The position numbers and the translations under genes were made by a program. Shown one piece after another: positions 23,535-32,275 of a stretch of 40,866 nucleotides of DNA. The stretch is from Chlorobiota bacterium (GTDB taxonomy: Bacteria > Bacteroidota > Bacteroidia > Bacteroidales > F082), in the NCBI GenBank assembly GCA_030618545.1, contig JAUXDH010000005.1, forward strand, positions 1-40,866. The letters are read 5' to 3'. Positions within the stretch are counted from its first letter, which is position 1, and each line of letters opens with the position of its first letter. The notes beneath the pieces were generated by a model that saw only the letters and a list, made by a program, of their open reading frames with translations, made no database searches and was not told the origin of the DNA.

Positions 23535-24304
23535 ACTTCCGTTTTTATTCCTTTGGTTTTGACCTTTTCTGCAATTTGATTCAACTCCTTTTCTGAAATC
23601 TTTTCCAGTTCCTTTACCGGTGTTCCGCGATCAATTGGATAGATCATCACATATTCAGGGCAGATCTTTTTTACAAGCGGCAACCATGCATTAATCTCTT
23701 CAGGTGTAGTGTTATCAATGTAATGACCATTGTAATTTCCCCGAACAAAAAGAGTTTGAATAATCAGCTTGCCCTCAAAAGAAACCAATTGCTCAAACAG
23801 TTTCTCAATGGTCAGGCTTCCCTGTGATTGGTTAAGCATTTCAAAAGTGGACTGGATGCCTGTATCAAGTTTAAGTATATTCTTTTCCACCTTCTTCAAT
23901 GCTTCTGTTACTTCTTGCTTATGGAGCATGCTTGCATTGGAAAGCACACCAATCACAGTATGGGGAGAATACTTATCGCGAATGGCGATGGTGTCATCAA
24001 TGATTCCTGCAAAATCAGGATGAATGGTGGGCTCTCCATTTCCTGCAAATGTGATCGCATCAGGTTCATTTATGGTACCTCTTAGCTCTTGTAATTTTTC
24101 CGAAAGAATTTTTACCAGATCCGAACGTTTGGGGAGTATCAGTTTATTCTTTTTCCCGTTTTTCGTCCAGCCGCACTCACAGTAAATACAATTAAAATTG
24201 CAATACTTGCTGTCCACCGGCAGCAGATTTATTCCCAGCGAAATGCCGAGTCTCCTGCTGTAAACAGGACCGAAGACAAGCTTATCGAATAAAATGATTG
24301 ACAT
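23525..24304 (-). CDS. Radical SAM protein
   Basis: Start set at 24304 (MSIILFDKLVFGPVYSRRLG). This start fits the -7 box at 24319-24326 and removes an upstream extension that would overlap the divergent promoter region. The 259-residue protein has the CxxxCxxC cluster motif KYCNFNCIYCECG (Cys35, Cys39, Cys42) binding the SAM-cleaving 4Fe-4S cluster, then TFAGNGEPTIHPDF, the glycine-rich SAM contact. The RRLGISLGINLLP start and this motif match the radical SAM group with conserved SRRLGRSLGINL, whose substrate is unknown. It converges on the AAA ATPase gene with a 10-base overlap of the stop regions. Confidence 0.9.
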   Translation of the reverse strand: MSIILFDKLVFGPVYSRRLGISLGINLLPVDSKYCNFNCIYCECGWTKNGKKNKLILPKRSDLVKILSEKLQELRGTINEPDAITFAGNGEPTIHPDFAGIIDDTIAIRDKYSPHTVIGVLSNASMLHKQEVTEALKKVEKNILKLDTGIQSTFEMLNQSQGSLTIEKLFEQLVSFEGKLIIQTLFVRGNYNGHYIDNTTPEEINAWLPLVKKICPEYVMIYPIDRGTPVKELEKISEKELNQIAEKVKTKGIKTEVYF

Positions 24305-24318
24305 ACAAAAGATTTGTG

Positions 24319-24326
24319 CAAAAATA
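24319..24326 (-). promoter_or_regulatory. -7 box TATTTTTG of the radical SAM gene
   Basis: It is an exact minus-strand match, 15 bases before the ATG at 24304. The divergent polyprenyl synthase gene starts at 24352. Confidence 0.5.
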
Positions 24327-24351
24327 AATTTATTTTTACCCCTCAACAGAT

Positions 24352-25326
24352 ATGAACAGCCTGAAAGAAATTAAAAAGCCAGTTGCAGAAGACCTTAAAT
24401 CTTTTCGCAAAGTATTTCGTAGTTCAGTAAAATCAAAGGTGCCCTTGCTTGATGTGATCATGCGTTACATCCTGAAGTCAAAGGGCAAGCAAATAAGGCC
24501 GTTGTTTGTGCTTTACTCTGCAAGCCTGCTGGGAAAAATAAATGATACAACATACAGAGCGGCAACATTGATAGAATTGCTGCATTCAGCCACTCTGGTA
24601 CATGATGATGTGGTGGACAGCTCTTACCAGCGACGCGGAAGGTTTTCCATTAATTACCTGTGGAAAAATAAAATATCCGTTCTGGCAGGTGATTACCTGT
24701 TGTCGAGGGGAATGTTGCTCGCTCTCGAGAACAAAGATTACAACATTCTTGAGATTGTTTCACGGGCCGTTAAAGATATGAGCGAAGGCGAACTTCTTCA
24801 GCTTGAAAAAGCGCGCAGACTGGATATTGATGAGGAAATATATTTTCAGATCATCCGTAAAAAAACGGCATCTCTGATCGCTTCATGCATGGCAACCGGG
24901 GCAGTCTCGGTCATGAACGATTCGGATGTAATTGAAAAAATGTACGAGATAGGAGAAAATACGGGAATGGCGTTTCAAATCAAGGATGACCTCTTTGACC
25001 TGGAGCGCAACAACACTGCCGGCAAACCAAGCGGAATAGATATCAAGGAAAAGAAAATGACCCTGCCCCTGATATATCTTTTAAACAACGCTTCAACAAC
25101 TGAAAAAAGAAAGATCATAAATGTTGTCAAACGATACAACAATGATGCTGATAAAGTCGAATGGTTGATCAAGCGGATCAATGACTCAGGAGGGATTGAA
25201 TATGCGCAGAAAAAGATGGAGGAATACAAAATGGCAGCAGTTAATCTCTTAAATGATTTTCCTGACAACCAATCCAGAGCGGCCTTAATTGGATTGATCG
25301 ATTATGTTACTGACCGAAAAAGATAA
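24352..25326 (+). CDS. Polyprenyl diphosphate synthase
   Basis: The 324-residue trans-prenyl chain-elongating enzyme has the first aspartate-rich motif LVHDDVVDSS (D85, D86, D89), the second QIKDDLFDLE (D212, D213, D216), and the substrate-binding segment KGKQIRPLFVLY. It adds isopentenyl diphosphate to an allylic diphosphate, giving a long all-trans chain for menaquinone. The exact chain length (hepta-, octa- or nona-) is not readable, so I give no gene name. It has no same-strand neighbour close by. Confidence 0.94.
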   Translation: MNSLKEIKKPVAEDLKSFRKVFRSSVKSKVPLLDVIMRYILKSKGKQIRPLFVLYSASLLGKINDTTYRAATLIELLHSATLVHDDVVDSSYQRRGRFSINYLWKNKISVLAGDYLLSRGMLLALENKDYNILEIVSRAVKDMSEGELLQLEKARRLDIDEEIYFQIIRKKTASLIASCMATGAVSVMNDSDVIEKMYEIGENTGMAFQIKDDLFDLERNNTAGKPSGIDIKEKKMTLPLIYLLNNASTTEKRKIINVVKRYNNDADKVEWLIKRINDSGGIEYAQKKMEEYKMAAVNLLNDFPDNQSRAALIGLIDYVTDRKR

Positions 25327-25442
25327 TTAAGCCTTCTGAAGTGAAAAAGAGAATGTGCTTCCTTTCTCCGGATTATTCCTGACAGTTATTTTTTAGTTAA
25401 GAATCAATCGCTGTTTGTCATCTGTTTTTAATAAGGCTTTGT

Positions 25443-25450
25443 TATCTTTG
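25443..25450 (+). promoter_or_regulatory. -7 box TATCTTTG with -33 TTTG
   Basis: It is an exact -7 match 22 bases before the ATG at 25473. TTTG at 25414-25417 lies 25 bases upstream, slightly far for a -33 element. Confidence 0.6.
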
Positions 25451-25472
25451 GCCTGGTTGATGAATAAAATAG

Positions 25473-26093
25473 ATGAAGTTTCTTAAACTCTTATTCTTTT
25501 GTTTGATTTTTACATTCCTCGAAAGTAATGTACAGTCCCAGGAGTTTCACGGAGGAGTACAGGCAGGATTAGTGGGATCACAGGTTGCCGGTGACACTTA
25601 TTCAGGATTTAAAAAAGCCGGCATTTATGCAGGAGGCTATGTAGGCTGGGAGTTTACAACACATTCCGGCCTGCAGATTGAACTTACTTATTTCCAGAAA
25701 GGGAGCAGGGAGAACCCAACAGAAAAAAACAATTACGATTCGTATATTTTCAGGGCTAACTATATTGAATTACCCGTATTATACCAGTACAGGATTAAAA
25801 AATTCATTGTGCAGGGAGGACCCTCACTTGGCTTTTCAGTCGGGCACTATGAAGAAAAAGATGGCCTGACACTCAGTGATCAGCAAGGTTACAATAAACC
25901 GGCTCCGATTACTTTTCAATTAAATATAGGAATGCGTTTATTCTTTAGCAAGAAAGTGGGATTTGATTTCAGATACAATTTCTCCTTATGGGGTATTCGA
26001 ACCGAACCTCGAAATGGCGATATATGGCGATTGTGGACTTACGGACAGTTTCACGATGCCTTGGTTCTGTCGCTATTTTACCAGTTCAGATAA
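25473..26093 (+). CDS. Outer-membrane beta-barrel protein (PorT-like)
   Basis: The 206-residue protein has a signal peptide (MKFLKLLFFCLIFTFLESNVQSQ, cut after SQ) and a barrel of the PorT/OMP_b-brl type. The repeated strands are EFHGGVQAGLVGSQVAGD, YAGGYVGWEF, SGLQIELTYFQKGS, YIELPVLYQYRI and FIVQGGPSLGFSVG. The sequence GxxAGxxxSQ-G-D-Y/F near the N terminus is typical of this family. It ends in LSLFYQFR. Its stop lies two bases from the stop of the convergent peroxiredoxin-like gene. No specific function can be assigned. Confidence 0.85.
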   Translation: MKFLKLLFFCLIFTFLESNVQSQEFHGGVQAGLVGSQVAGDTYSGFKKAGIYAGGYVGWEFTTHSGLQIELTYFQKGSRENPTEKNNYDSYIFRANYIELPVLYQYRIKKFIVQGGPSLGFSVGHYEEKDGLTLSDQQGYNKPAPITFQLNIGMRLFFSKKVGFDFRYNFSLWGIRTEPRNGDIWRLWTYGQFHDALVLSLFYQFR

Positions 26094-26095
26094 AA

Positions 26096-26653
26096 CTATT
26101 GTTTCCACTTGATGTTGCATCCAATGCTTGGCATCTGATCTTCCGGCACATCTTCACCATGAATAACCTGGTTAAGGGCTTTACGAAGGTCTGAACCTGT
26201 TACTTCTACATCATTACCGGGCCGTGCACCATCCAGTTGACCCCGGTAAACACATTTTCCACTCGCATCGAATAAATCGAAATCGGGAGTGCAGACTGCT
26301 TCATAAGCCCTGGCAACATCCTGGCTTTCGTCAAACAAATATGGAAATGGGAACTTTTTTTCTTCGGCAAGTTCCTTCATTTTATCCGGATGATCATCAG
26401 GATAATTCATCACATCATTCGAATTGATTGCAGCAAAGCCAATTCCTTTATCTTTATAGTCGTTGCCTATTTGAACAAGTTCATCGATAATATGTTTTAC
26501 AAAAGGACAGTGATTACAGATGAACATCACCAGTGTTCCTTTTTCTCCTTTTACATCTTCCAGGCTGATTGTTTTACCAGTTAATGGCTCGGGTAATTCA
26601 AAATATGGAGCTTCAAACCCAAGTGGTATTTGTTTTGTTGGTGTTCTTGCCAT
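26096..26653 (-). CDS. Thioredoxin-fold redoxin (AhpC/TSA-like)
   Basis: The 185-residue protein lacks a signal peptide, so it should be cytoplasmic. The redoxin domain has the active site VMFICNHCPFVKHI with Cys46 and Cys49 (CxxC), followed by GIGFAAINSNDVMNYPDDHPDKM and FPYLFDESQDVARAY. The signature CNHCPxV plus the C-terminal CTPDFDLFD is typical of a conserved redoxin subfamily common in Bacteroidota and cyanobacteria. It probably reduces peroxides or disulfides; the substrate is not known. It is transcribed alone from TACATTTG at 26681-26688. Confidence 0.9.
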   Translation of the reverse strand: MARTPTKQIPLGFEAPYFELPEPLTGKTISLEDVKGEKGTLVMFICNHCPFVKHIIDELVQIGNDYKDKGIGFAAINSNDVMNYPDDHPDKMKELAEEKKFPFPYLFDESQDVARAYEAVCTPDFDLFDASGKCVYRGQLDGARPGNDVEVTGSDLRKALNQVIHGEDVPEDQMPSIGCNIKWKQ

Positions 26654-26680
26654 TTGAATAATCTTTAGTTATTGCAATGC

Positions 26681-26688
26681 CAAATGTA
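26681..26688 (-). promoter_or_regulatory. -7 box TACATTTG of the redoxin gene
   Basis: It is an exact minus-strand match 27 bases before the ATG at 26653. It lies only 15 bases from the divergent -7 box at 26704. Confidence 0.5.
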
Positions 26689-26703
26689 GTCATTCACTTT
26701 ATT

Positions 26704-26711
26704 TATTTTTG
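26704..26711 (+). promoter_or_regulatory. -7 box TATTTTTG of the glycosyltransferase gene
   Basis: It is an exact match 17 bases before the TTG start at 26729, and supports that non-ATG start. Confidence 0.55.
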
Positions 26712-26728
26712 CAGAAACTCATACGCCT

Positions 26729-27727
26729 TTGAAAAAAGTCCTTCTTATCCGGTTCAGTTCAATTGGGGATATTGTTTTGACAACTCCAGTCATCAGGGCG
26801 ATAAAGCAACAGTTGAATTGCGAACTGCATGTGCTCACCAAATTGCAATACGCTGACTTAAGCCGTAACAACCCACATGTTGATAAAGTTTATCCATTGG
26901 ATGATAAGCTGCAGGAAGTTCTAAAAGAACTAAAAGCAGAGGAATACGATCACATCGTTGATTTACAAAAAAACTTCCGTTCTCTTAAAGTCAGGAAACA
27001 TCTGGGCAAACCTTCAACATCTTTTCCAAAGATGAATAAAGAAAAGTGGATGCTTGTCAATCTTAAAATAAACAGATTGCCCAGGGTACACATTGTTGAC
27101 AGGTATTTCATGGCGGTGAAGGCTCTTGGAGTTAACAATGACGGCCAGGGTCTTGACTTCTTTATACCGGCAAAGGACGAGATTGAAACAAGTTCACTTG
27201 ATAAATCACTCCTGAAAGGGTATGTTGGATTTGTCATTGGCAGCAGGCATGAAACCAAAATGCTGCCTGTTCCGAAAGTTGTCGAAATCATTGACAAAAT
27301 GGACTTTCCTGTTGTTCTTCTTGGCGGTACTGAGGATGAAAAACACGGAGAAGAAATAAAGACTCTTTCGGCTCACAAAACTGTGATCAATGCATGCGGA
27401 CAATTTTCTATCAACCAGTCTGCCTCGTTGGTACAGCAGGCCGATGTTATCATCACCAACGATACAGGATTGATGCACATTGCAGCGGCTTTTAAAAAAC
27501 CAATCATCAGCATATGGGGAAATACGGTACCTGATTTTGGGATGTATCCCTATCTTCCCTTAAACGATGACATATCGTTTCTTGCGGAAGTGGAAGGTTT
27601 ACGATGCCGGCCCTGCAGTAAACTGGGATTTAAAAAATGCCCTAAAACACACTTTAATTGCATGATGCAGCAGGATGTGGATGCCATTGTTAAAATTGTC
27701 GATGGTCTGATGGATGAAAAAAAGTAA
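26729..27727 (+). CDS. Family 9 glycosyltransferase (heptosyltransferase-like)
   Basis: The 332-residue GT-B enzyme begins MKKVLLIRFSSIGDIVLTTPVIRAIK, the standard start of LPS heptosyltransferases. The start codon is TTG, chosen because no ATG precedes the conserved first strand and a -7 box lies 17 bases upstream. The second domain shows YVGFVIGSRHETKMLP, FPVVLLGGTEDE and the ADVIITNDTGLMHIAAAFKKPIISIWG nucleotide-sugar motif. The C-terminal Cys cluster (CRPCSKLGFKKCPKTHFNC) is common in the family. It probably transfers a heptose or related sugar to the lipid A core. The donor and acceptor are not readable. Confidence 0.93.
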   Translation: MKKVLLIRFSSIGDIVLTTPVIRAIKQQLNCELHVLTKLQYADLSRNNPHVDKVYPLDDKLQEVLKELKAEEYDHIVDLQKNFRSLKVRKHLGKPSTSFPKMNKEKWMLVNLKINRLPRVHIVDRYFMAVKALGVNNDGQGLDFFIPAKDEIETSSLDKSLLKGYVGFVIGSRHETKMLPVPKVVEIIDKMDFPVVLLGGTEDEKHGEEIKTLSAHKTVINACGQFSINQSASLVQQADVIITNDTGLMHIAAAFKKPIISIWGNTVPDFGMYPYLPLNDDISFLAEVEGLRCRPCSKLGFKKCPKTHFNCMMQQDVDAIVKIVDGLMDEKK

Positions 27728-27766
27728 TAGCGGTTAATGAAGAATGCAGGTCACAATTTCACACAA

Positions 27767-28411
27767 TCAACCGATCGCGACGAATGGATTGTTTACCTTC
27801 TCAAATCCTATTGAAGTTTCGGGTCCATGGCCAGGGAACGCGACAGTTTCATCCGGCAGAACAAATAATTTATTCCAGATGCTGTACTGCAGCTTTTCAT
27901 AATCTCCTGTGGGCAAATCTGTACGCCCGATGCTCTGGTTAAACAACACATCCCCCGTAATCACAAAGCCATCTTTCTCAGAATAAAAGCAAAGACTACC
28001 ATTTGCGTGGCCGGGTGTAAGAAAAATCTGCAGGCTGCTATTACCAAACTTCAGATCCGCACCTTCCTCAAGAAAAGTATCAATTTCTTTCACCGCCTTC
28101 AGTTTTATTCCAAATACCATTGCCTGTCCTTTTGCAGATTTGAGGAAATGTTGGCTGTCTTTATGAGCCGCCAGTTTCAAATTATATGTATCAGCTATAA
28201 AACTGTTGCCAAGAATATGATCCACATGGGTGTGGGTGTTCACCAACAAAACCGGTTTAAGATTGTTTTCTTCAATGTAGGCTGTTATTTCGTTTTCTTC
28301 ATCCGTGCTGTCCATTCCGGGATCAACAATTATGCATTCGTTTGATTCGTCACTCAGCACATAGGTGTTTACCTGGAAAGCATTGTAAGCAAAGCGTTTT
28401 ATGGTAATCAT
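27767..28411 (-). CDS. Metallo-beta-lactamase-fold hydrolase (glyoxalase II-like)
   Basis: Start set at 28411 (MITIKRFAYNAFQVNTYVLSD); the -7 box TACTTTTG at 28438 lies inside the alternative 19-residue extension. The 214-residue protein has the metal-binding motif NTHTHVDHILG (His60, His62, Asp64, His65), a third His in TPGHANGSLCFY, the bridging Asp in FVITGDVLF and the last His in FPGHGPETSIG. This is the two-metal set of glyoxalase II-like enzymes, acting on thioesters or similar substrates. The substrate is not certain. There is no signal peptide. Confidence 0.93.
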   Translation of the reverse strand: MITIKRFAYNAFQVNTYVLSDESNECIIVDPGMDSTDEENEITAYIEENNLKPVLLVNTHTHVDHILGNSFIADTYNLKLAAHKDSQHFLKSAKGQAMVFGIKLKAVKEIDTFLEEGADLKFGNSSLQIFLTPGHANGSLCFYSEKDGFVITGDVLFNQSIGRTDLPTGDYEKLQYSIWNKLFVLPDETVAFPGHGPETSIGFEKVNNPFVAIG

Positions 28412-28437
28412 AGGATTAAATCGAATATTATTGCAGT

Positions 28438-28445
28438 CAAAAGTA
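28438..28445 (-). promoter_or_regulatory. -7 box TACTTTTG with -33 TTG
   Basis: It is an exact minus-strand -7 match. TTG (28466-28468) is 20 bases further upstream, the ideal -33 spacing. It is one of the clearest promoters in the window and supports the start at 28411. Confidence 0.65.
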
Positions 28446-28552
28446 GGCTTTTCAATTGTTTCTGTCAACAGCTTACAACCACATCCGCCTTGATGGTGTC
28501 TTAAATTAACAGTTGCTGAATGAAATAAATTGGTGTGAATTTTGTTTTAATT

Positions 28553-28560
28553 TAGCTTTT
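28553..28560 (+). promoter_or_regulatory. Near-consensus -7 box TAGCTTTT
   Basis: It is one base from TAnnTTTG, 15 bases before the TTG start of the large envelope protein. Confidence 0.35.
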
Positions 28561-28575
28561 TACGAGTAAAAACAG

Positions 28576-31500
28576 TTGTTTCTGAGTTTGTTTAAAACGA
28601 GAACATACAGTTTATCCTTTATCAAAGGGTTTGTCATCATAATGGCTTTATTTTCTTTTTTAAGCCTTGATGCCCAGTTTTACAATGGATCGAACATGAC
28701 TTTTGGCAAAAACAGGGTACAGTTTAACGACTTCCGGTGGACCTTTTACAAATTCGATGATTTCGACGCTTACTTTTACCTGAACGGGAAGGAACTGGCA
28801 CAATTTACGTCAAGGTATGCAGTAGAACAGATTCCAAAAATGGAAGGTAAGATGGAAAGCCGGCTCGATAAAAAGATCCGGTTCATCATCTTCAATAACC
28901 TCACCGATCTGAAGCAAAGCAATATCGGATTGATGACCCAGGAAAGTTACAATACCGGTGGGATCACACACATCATCGGGTCAAAGGTGTTTCTTTATTT
29001 TAATGGCAACCACGTTCACTTTGAAGACCAGATAAGGGCAGGTATTGCAGAAGTGCTTTTCAACCAGATGATGTTCGGTGGCAGCCTCGGTCAGCAGGTA
29101 AAGACATCCACATTTTTTTCCATGCCGGATTGGTACAAGGTGGGAATCATTTCATACCTGAGCAACGAATGGGACAGCAAATTCGATAACAGGATTCGGG
29201 ACGGCATACTTTCGGGCAGGTACAAAAAAGTGAACAACCTGAAGGGTGAAGATGCTGTTTATGCCGGTCACTCACTCTGGAGATATATCGCTAACCAATA
29301 TGGAAAAGCTGCCGTTAGCAACATCATTCACATGACCAGCGTAAGCAACAGTATTGACAAAGGATTTCTTTATGTGATAGGTGTTCCTTTTAAGTCATTG
29401 GTTGTAGAATGGAGAAAATATTATGAGAAAGAGTTTGCGACATATGCGGAAAATGAAAATTATCCACTAACCCTGCTCCCTATAAAATACAAAGAGGAAA
29501 TTACATATGGCCAGCCTCATATCAGTCCTTATGGAAAATACCTGGCCTACACCACCAATGAGATGGGGAAGTACAAGATCTACCTTTACGATATGCTCAA
29601 AGGCAAAAAGAAAAAGATTTTCAAAAGGGGTGTGATGATGGAAACCAAAACGGACTACAGCTATCCTTTACTGGCATGGCATCCTACGGGGAAGCTACTT
29701 GCTTATATGGTGGAACATAAAGGTAAGCCCTGGATTTATCTGTACAATCTTGAAACAAAAAAAACTGCAAAGCAGCCCATTTATGAGGTCCAAAAAATCA
29801 CTGATCTTTCCTATGCTGACAATGGGAAATATATGGTAATGTCTGCCGTCAGAAAAGGGCAGAGTGATTTGTATGTGTTCAATATTGCCGCAAGTTCATT
29901 CGAACGGATAACGGATGATATATATAGCGTACTTAATCCCAGGTTTATCAATAATTCGAGTCAAATAGTTTTTAGTTCAAACCGTGAGAACGACACGCTG
30001 GGCATTGAACCTGAGTTTATGGATGATGTTCCCGATAATTTCGACCTTTTTGTATATGACTATGCAAAACGAAGCCTGATACTGAAGAGAATCACAGAAA
30101 CACCTCTGGCAGATGAGTTGCAACCCGAGTATGTTGATTTTAACACTATCTCTTACCTGAGTGATGAAAATGGTATCTTCAATTCATACCTTGCAGCGAT
30201 TGACAGTACCGTCAGCTCTGTTGACACAACAATTCATTATCGATATTTTGTCAATTCAAAGCCTGTAACAGATTACTCAAGAAATATCAGTGACCATCAT
30301 ACCTCCGCCCGTGCCGGAAAGAAAGCATTCATTTTTTACAATGACAATCTTTTCAAGATTTACTATGATGATGTGCCGGATTTTTCCTCCGCACCGGCTT
30401 TAAAACTTGATGATACCCATTACAAAGCAACGCTTCGTAAGGAGTATGAAAAGCAACTTGCCCTGCTGCAGAAAGCACTGGCAAAAGAAAAAGCGGTAGA
30501 AGCCGAAGAGGCAGTAAAAATAGAGACAACGGGACCTGTCAGGCAGATGAAGCAGTTTAAAATGGTTTACCTTGATTCCAGGGGGAATGAAATAATAGGT
30601 AAACCCAAAACAGGCAGGGTTCGAAAAGGCAAGAAGGGTAGAACAGTTTATGAAGTATTTGTGGATGATTACGGAGTGGAAGGCGATGAACTTGAAATCC
30701 CCAAACGTCTTAATTACAGGGTAGAATATTTCCTGAACGATGTAATCTCACAGATAGACTTTAACTACATCAATTACAGTTACCAGCCTTTTACGGGTGG
30801 AGGAGGCCCCATTTATCTCAATCCGGGATTTAATGTATTTTTTCAGTTTGGCGTGAACGACCTTATGGAAGACCATCGTTTTGTTGGAGGTGTCAGGTTA
30901 AATTTCAGCCTTATCAATAACGAATACATTTTCAGTTATGCCAATCTGGCAAAACGACTCGATAAAGAGATAGTTTTCCACCGAAACTCACTGGAAGGAT
31001 ACAATGGATATTCCGTTCGCAGGGTACATACGCATGAGTTGTTTTATATACTGAAGTGGCCATTTAATGAAGCCTTGAGCCTGAGGGGAACTGCCATGTT
31101 CAGAAACGATATGTATGTGACTCTGGCGACAGATCAGATCACCCTTGACAGGCCGACTTACCATGATTTCTGGGCTGGGGTAAAAGGCGAATTGGTATTT
31201 GATAATACCAGAAGCCCTTCAATGAATATTTATTATGGTACCCGCTGGAAGTTCTTTGCCGAATACCTTCAACTTATAAATGCTACGGAAAGAAACCTTA
31301 TTGTTCTGGGATTCGATATAAGAAAATATACCCGCATTCACAGGACTTTCATCTGGGCAAACCGCATAGCGGGAAGTACATCCATTGGAAATGAAAACCT
31401 GATTTATTATATGGGAGGGGTTGATAATTGGTTATTTCCAAAGTTTAATATCAGTACGCCAATAGATTATACACAAAATTATGCATTCCAAACACTGGCA

Positions 31501-31899
31501 ACAAACATGCGCGGCTTCAACCAGAACATTCGGAACGGTAACAGTTTTCTGGTGTTCAATACCGAATTACGATTTCCCATATTTCAATATTTCGCAAAAT
31601 CACCTATCAGCTCCAGTTTCCTGAGAAACTTTCAGTTTGTGGCCTTCGGTGATGTAGGGACGGCATGGACAGGACCCACGCCATATTCGCCTGAGAATTC
31701 TTTATTTACCAGGTATGTAGACAGTGGGCCTTTGCATATTTCTGTTGAGATACAAAAGGAGCCTATTGTTGGAGGATTCGGTGTAGGTGCAAGGATTCAT
31801 CTATTGGGATACTTTATCCGGGGTGATGTAGCCTGGGGTGTTGAAGATTACCGTGTGAGAAAACCGGTTTATTACCTGTCATTAAGTCTTGACTTTTAG
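28576..31899 (+). CDS. Large envelope protein: peptidase-like, TolB-type propeller and C-terminal barrel
   Basis: The 1107-residue exported protein starts at TTG 28576, which gives basic residues then a hydrophobic core (GFVIIMALFSFLSLDAQ) and a cut after AQ. The internal ATG at 28642 would lose the basic part. Residues 35-290 resemble gluzincin (peptidase MA-like) domains, but where the family has HExxH the sequence is RAGIAEVLFNQ (154-164), and the usual W-F-x-E-G is WYKVG (186-190), so catalysis looks lost. Residues 310-600 carry TolB/PD40-type propeller repeats (QPHISPYGKYLAYTTNE, YPLLAWHPTGKLLAYM, LNPRFINNSSQIVFSSNRE). A charged linker (about 630-720) follows. Residues 740-1107 are beta-rich and end in VYYLSLSLDF, like a surface-antigen/Omp85-type barrel. 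It probably sits in the outer membrane with the propeller in the periplasm (inference). Confidence 0.8.
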   Translation: MFLSLFKTRTYSLSFIKGFVIIMALFSFLSLDAQFYNGSNMTFGKNRVQFNDFRWTFYKFDDFDAYFYLNGKELAQFTSRYAVEQIPKMEGKMESRLDKKIRFIIFNNLTDLKQSNIGLMTQESYNTGGITHIIGSKVFLYFNGNHVHFEDQIRAGIAEVLFNQMMFGGSLGQQVKTSTFFSMPDWYKVGIISYLSNEWDSKFDNRIRDGILSGRYKKVNNLKGEDAVYAGHSLWRYIANQYGKAAVSNIIHMTSVSNSIDKGFLYVIGVPFKSLVVEWRKYYEKEFATYAENENYPLTLLPIKYKEEITYGQPHISPYGKYLAYTTNEMGKYKIYLYDMLKGKKKKIFKRGVMMETKTDYSYPLLAWHPTGKLLAYMVEHKGKPWIYLYNLETKKTAKQPIYEVQKITDLSYADNGKYMVMSAVRKGQSDLYVFNIAASSFERITDDIYSVLNPRFINNSSQIVFSSNRENDTLGIEPEFMDDVPDNFDLFVYDYAKRSLILKRITETPLADELQPEYVDFNTISYLSDENGIFNSYLAAIDSTVSSVDTTIHYRYFVNSKPVTDYSRNISDHHTSARAGKKAFIFYNDNLFKIYYDDVPDFSSAPALKLDDTHYKATLRKEYEKQLALLQKALAKEKAVEAEEAVKIETTGPVRQMKQFKMVYLDSRGNEIIGKPKTGRVRKGKKGRTVYEVFVDDYGVEGDELEIPKRLNYRVEYFLNDVISQIDFNYINYSYQPFTGGGGPIYLNPGFNVFFQFGVNDLMEDHRFVGGVRLNFSLINNEYIFSYANLAKRLDKEIVFHRNSLEGYNGYSVRRVHTHELFYILKWPFNEALSLRGTAMFRNDMYVTLATDQITLDRPTYHDFWAGVKGELVFDNTRSPSMNIYYGTRWKFFAEYLQLINATERNLIVLGFDIRKYTRIHRTFIWANRIAGSTSIGNENLIYYMGGVDNWLFPKFNISTPIDYTQNYAFQTLATNMRGFNQNIRNGNSFLVFNTELRFPIFQYFAKSPISSSFLRNFQFVAFGDVGTAWTGPTPYSPENSLFTRYVDSGPLHISVEIQKEPIVGGFGVGARIHLLGYFIRGDVAWGVEDYRVRKPVYYLSLSLDF

Positions 31900-32275
31900 G
31901 CTTAAGATCTGGTAAACGAAATCTTAACTTTTCATTAATTGAAAAGTAGCTTTCCGATCATTTTCAAAATCCAAAGTCAGAGATCAAAAAGGGCTCATAT
32001 TTTTGGAATAGAAACAGTTAGAAATTATACAGACCTTAGCATGGAAAACTGTGCCAAAAATGACCAAAAAAATATTTAGAAACATTTTTCATATCTAAAA
32101 ACTTAGTTCCCCGTCAATTACTATTTATACACCTCTCGCTGTTAATAAAAACTAAGGGCTCCTATTTGTTTTCCGTCGTATATTGCAGCACGTTGGGGAG
32201 GCTCTCTTCGTTGTTTATATCTACTTAGTTTATAGCAAATTAACCCAGTTAATCACACTTACAACGCTAACTTAC
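31900..32275 (+). other. 376-base intergenic leader of nrdJ
   Basis: No gene is visible. A TATTTTTG box lies at 31998-32005 and an imperfect one (TATATTGC) about 100 bases before the gene. From the first promoter the leader would be about 270 bases. It contains CTTAGTT (32102-32108), AACTAAG (32150-32156) and a second CTTAGTT (32224-32230), allowing two exclusive pairings. I see no B12-box typical of a cobalamin riboswitch and no NrdR-box pair. Confidence 0.5.
31998..32005 (+). promoter_or_regulatory. -7 box TATTTTTG upstream of nrdJ
   Basis: It is an exact TAnnTTTG match 271 bases before the chosen ATG. If used, it makes an unusually long leader for this window. Confidence 0.4.

Noticed and set aside
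22434-24304. Defence island built on the AAA ATPase and radical SAM protein
   Set aside because: The two genes are convergent, not an operon. The radical SAM protein belongs to a widespread housekeeping-like group rather than the viperin type, and no nuclease or other effector is adjacent.
31900-32275. Cobalamin riboswitch or NrdR boxes before nrdJ
   Set aside because: I could not find the conserved B12-box or a pair of NrdR-type palindromes, so I report only the alternative pairings.
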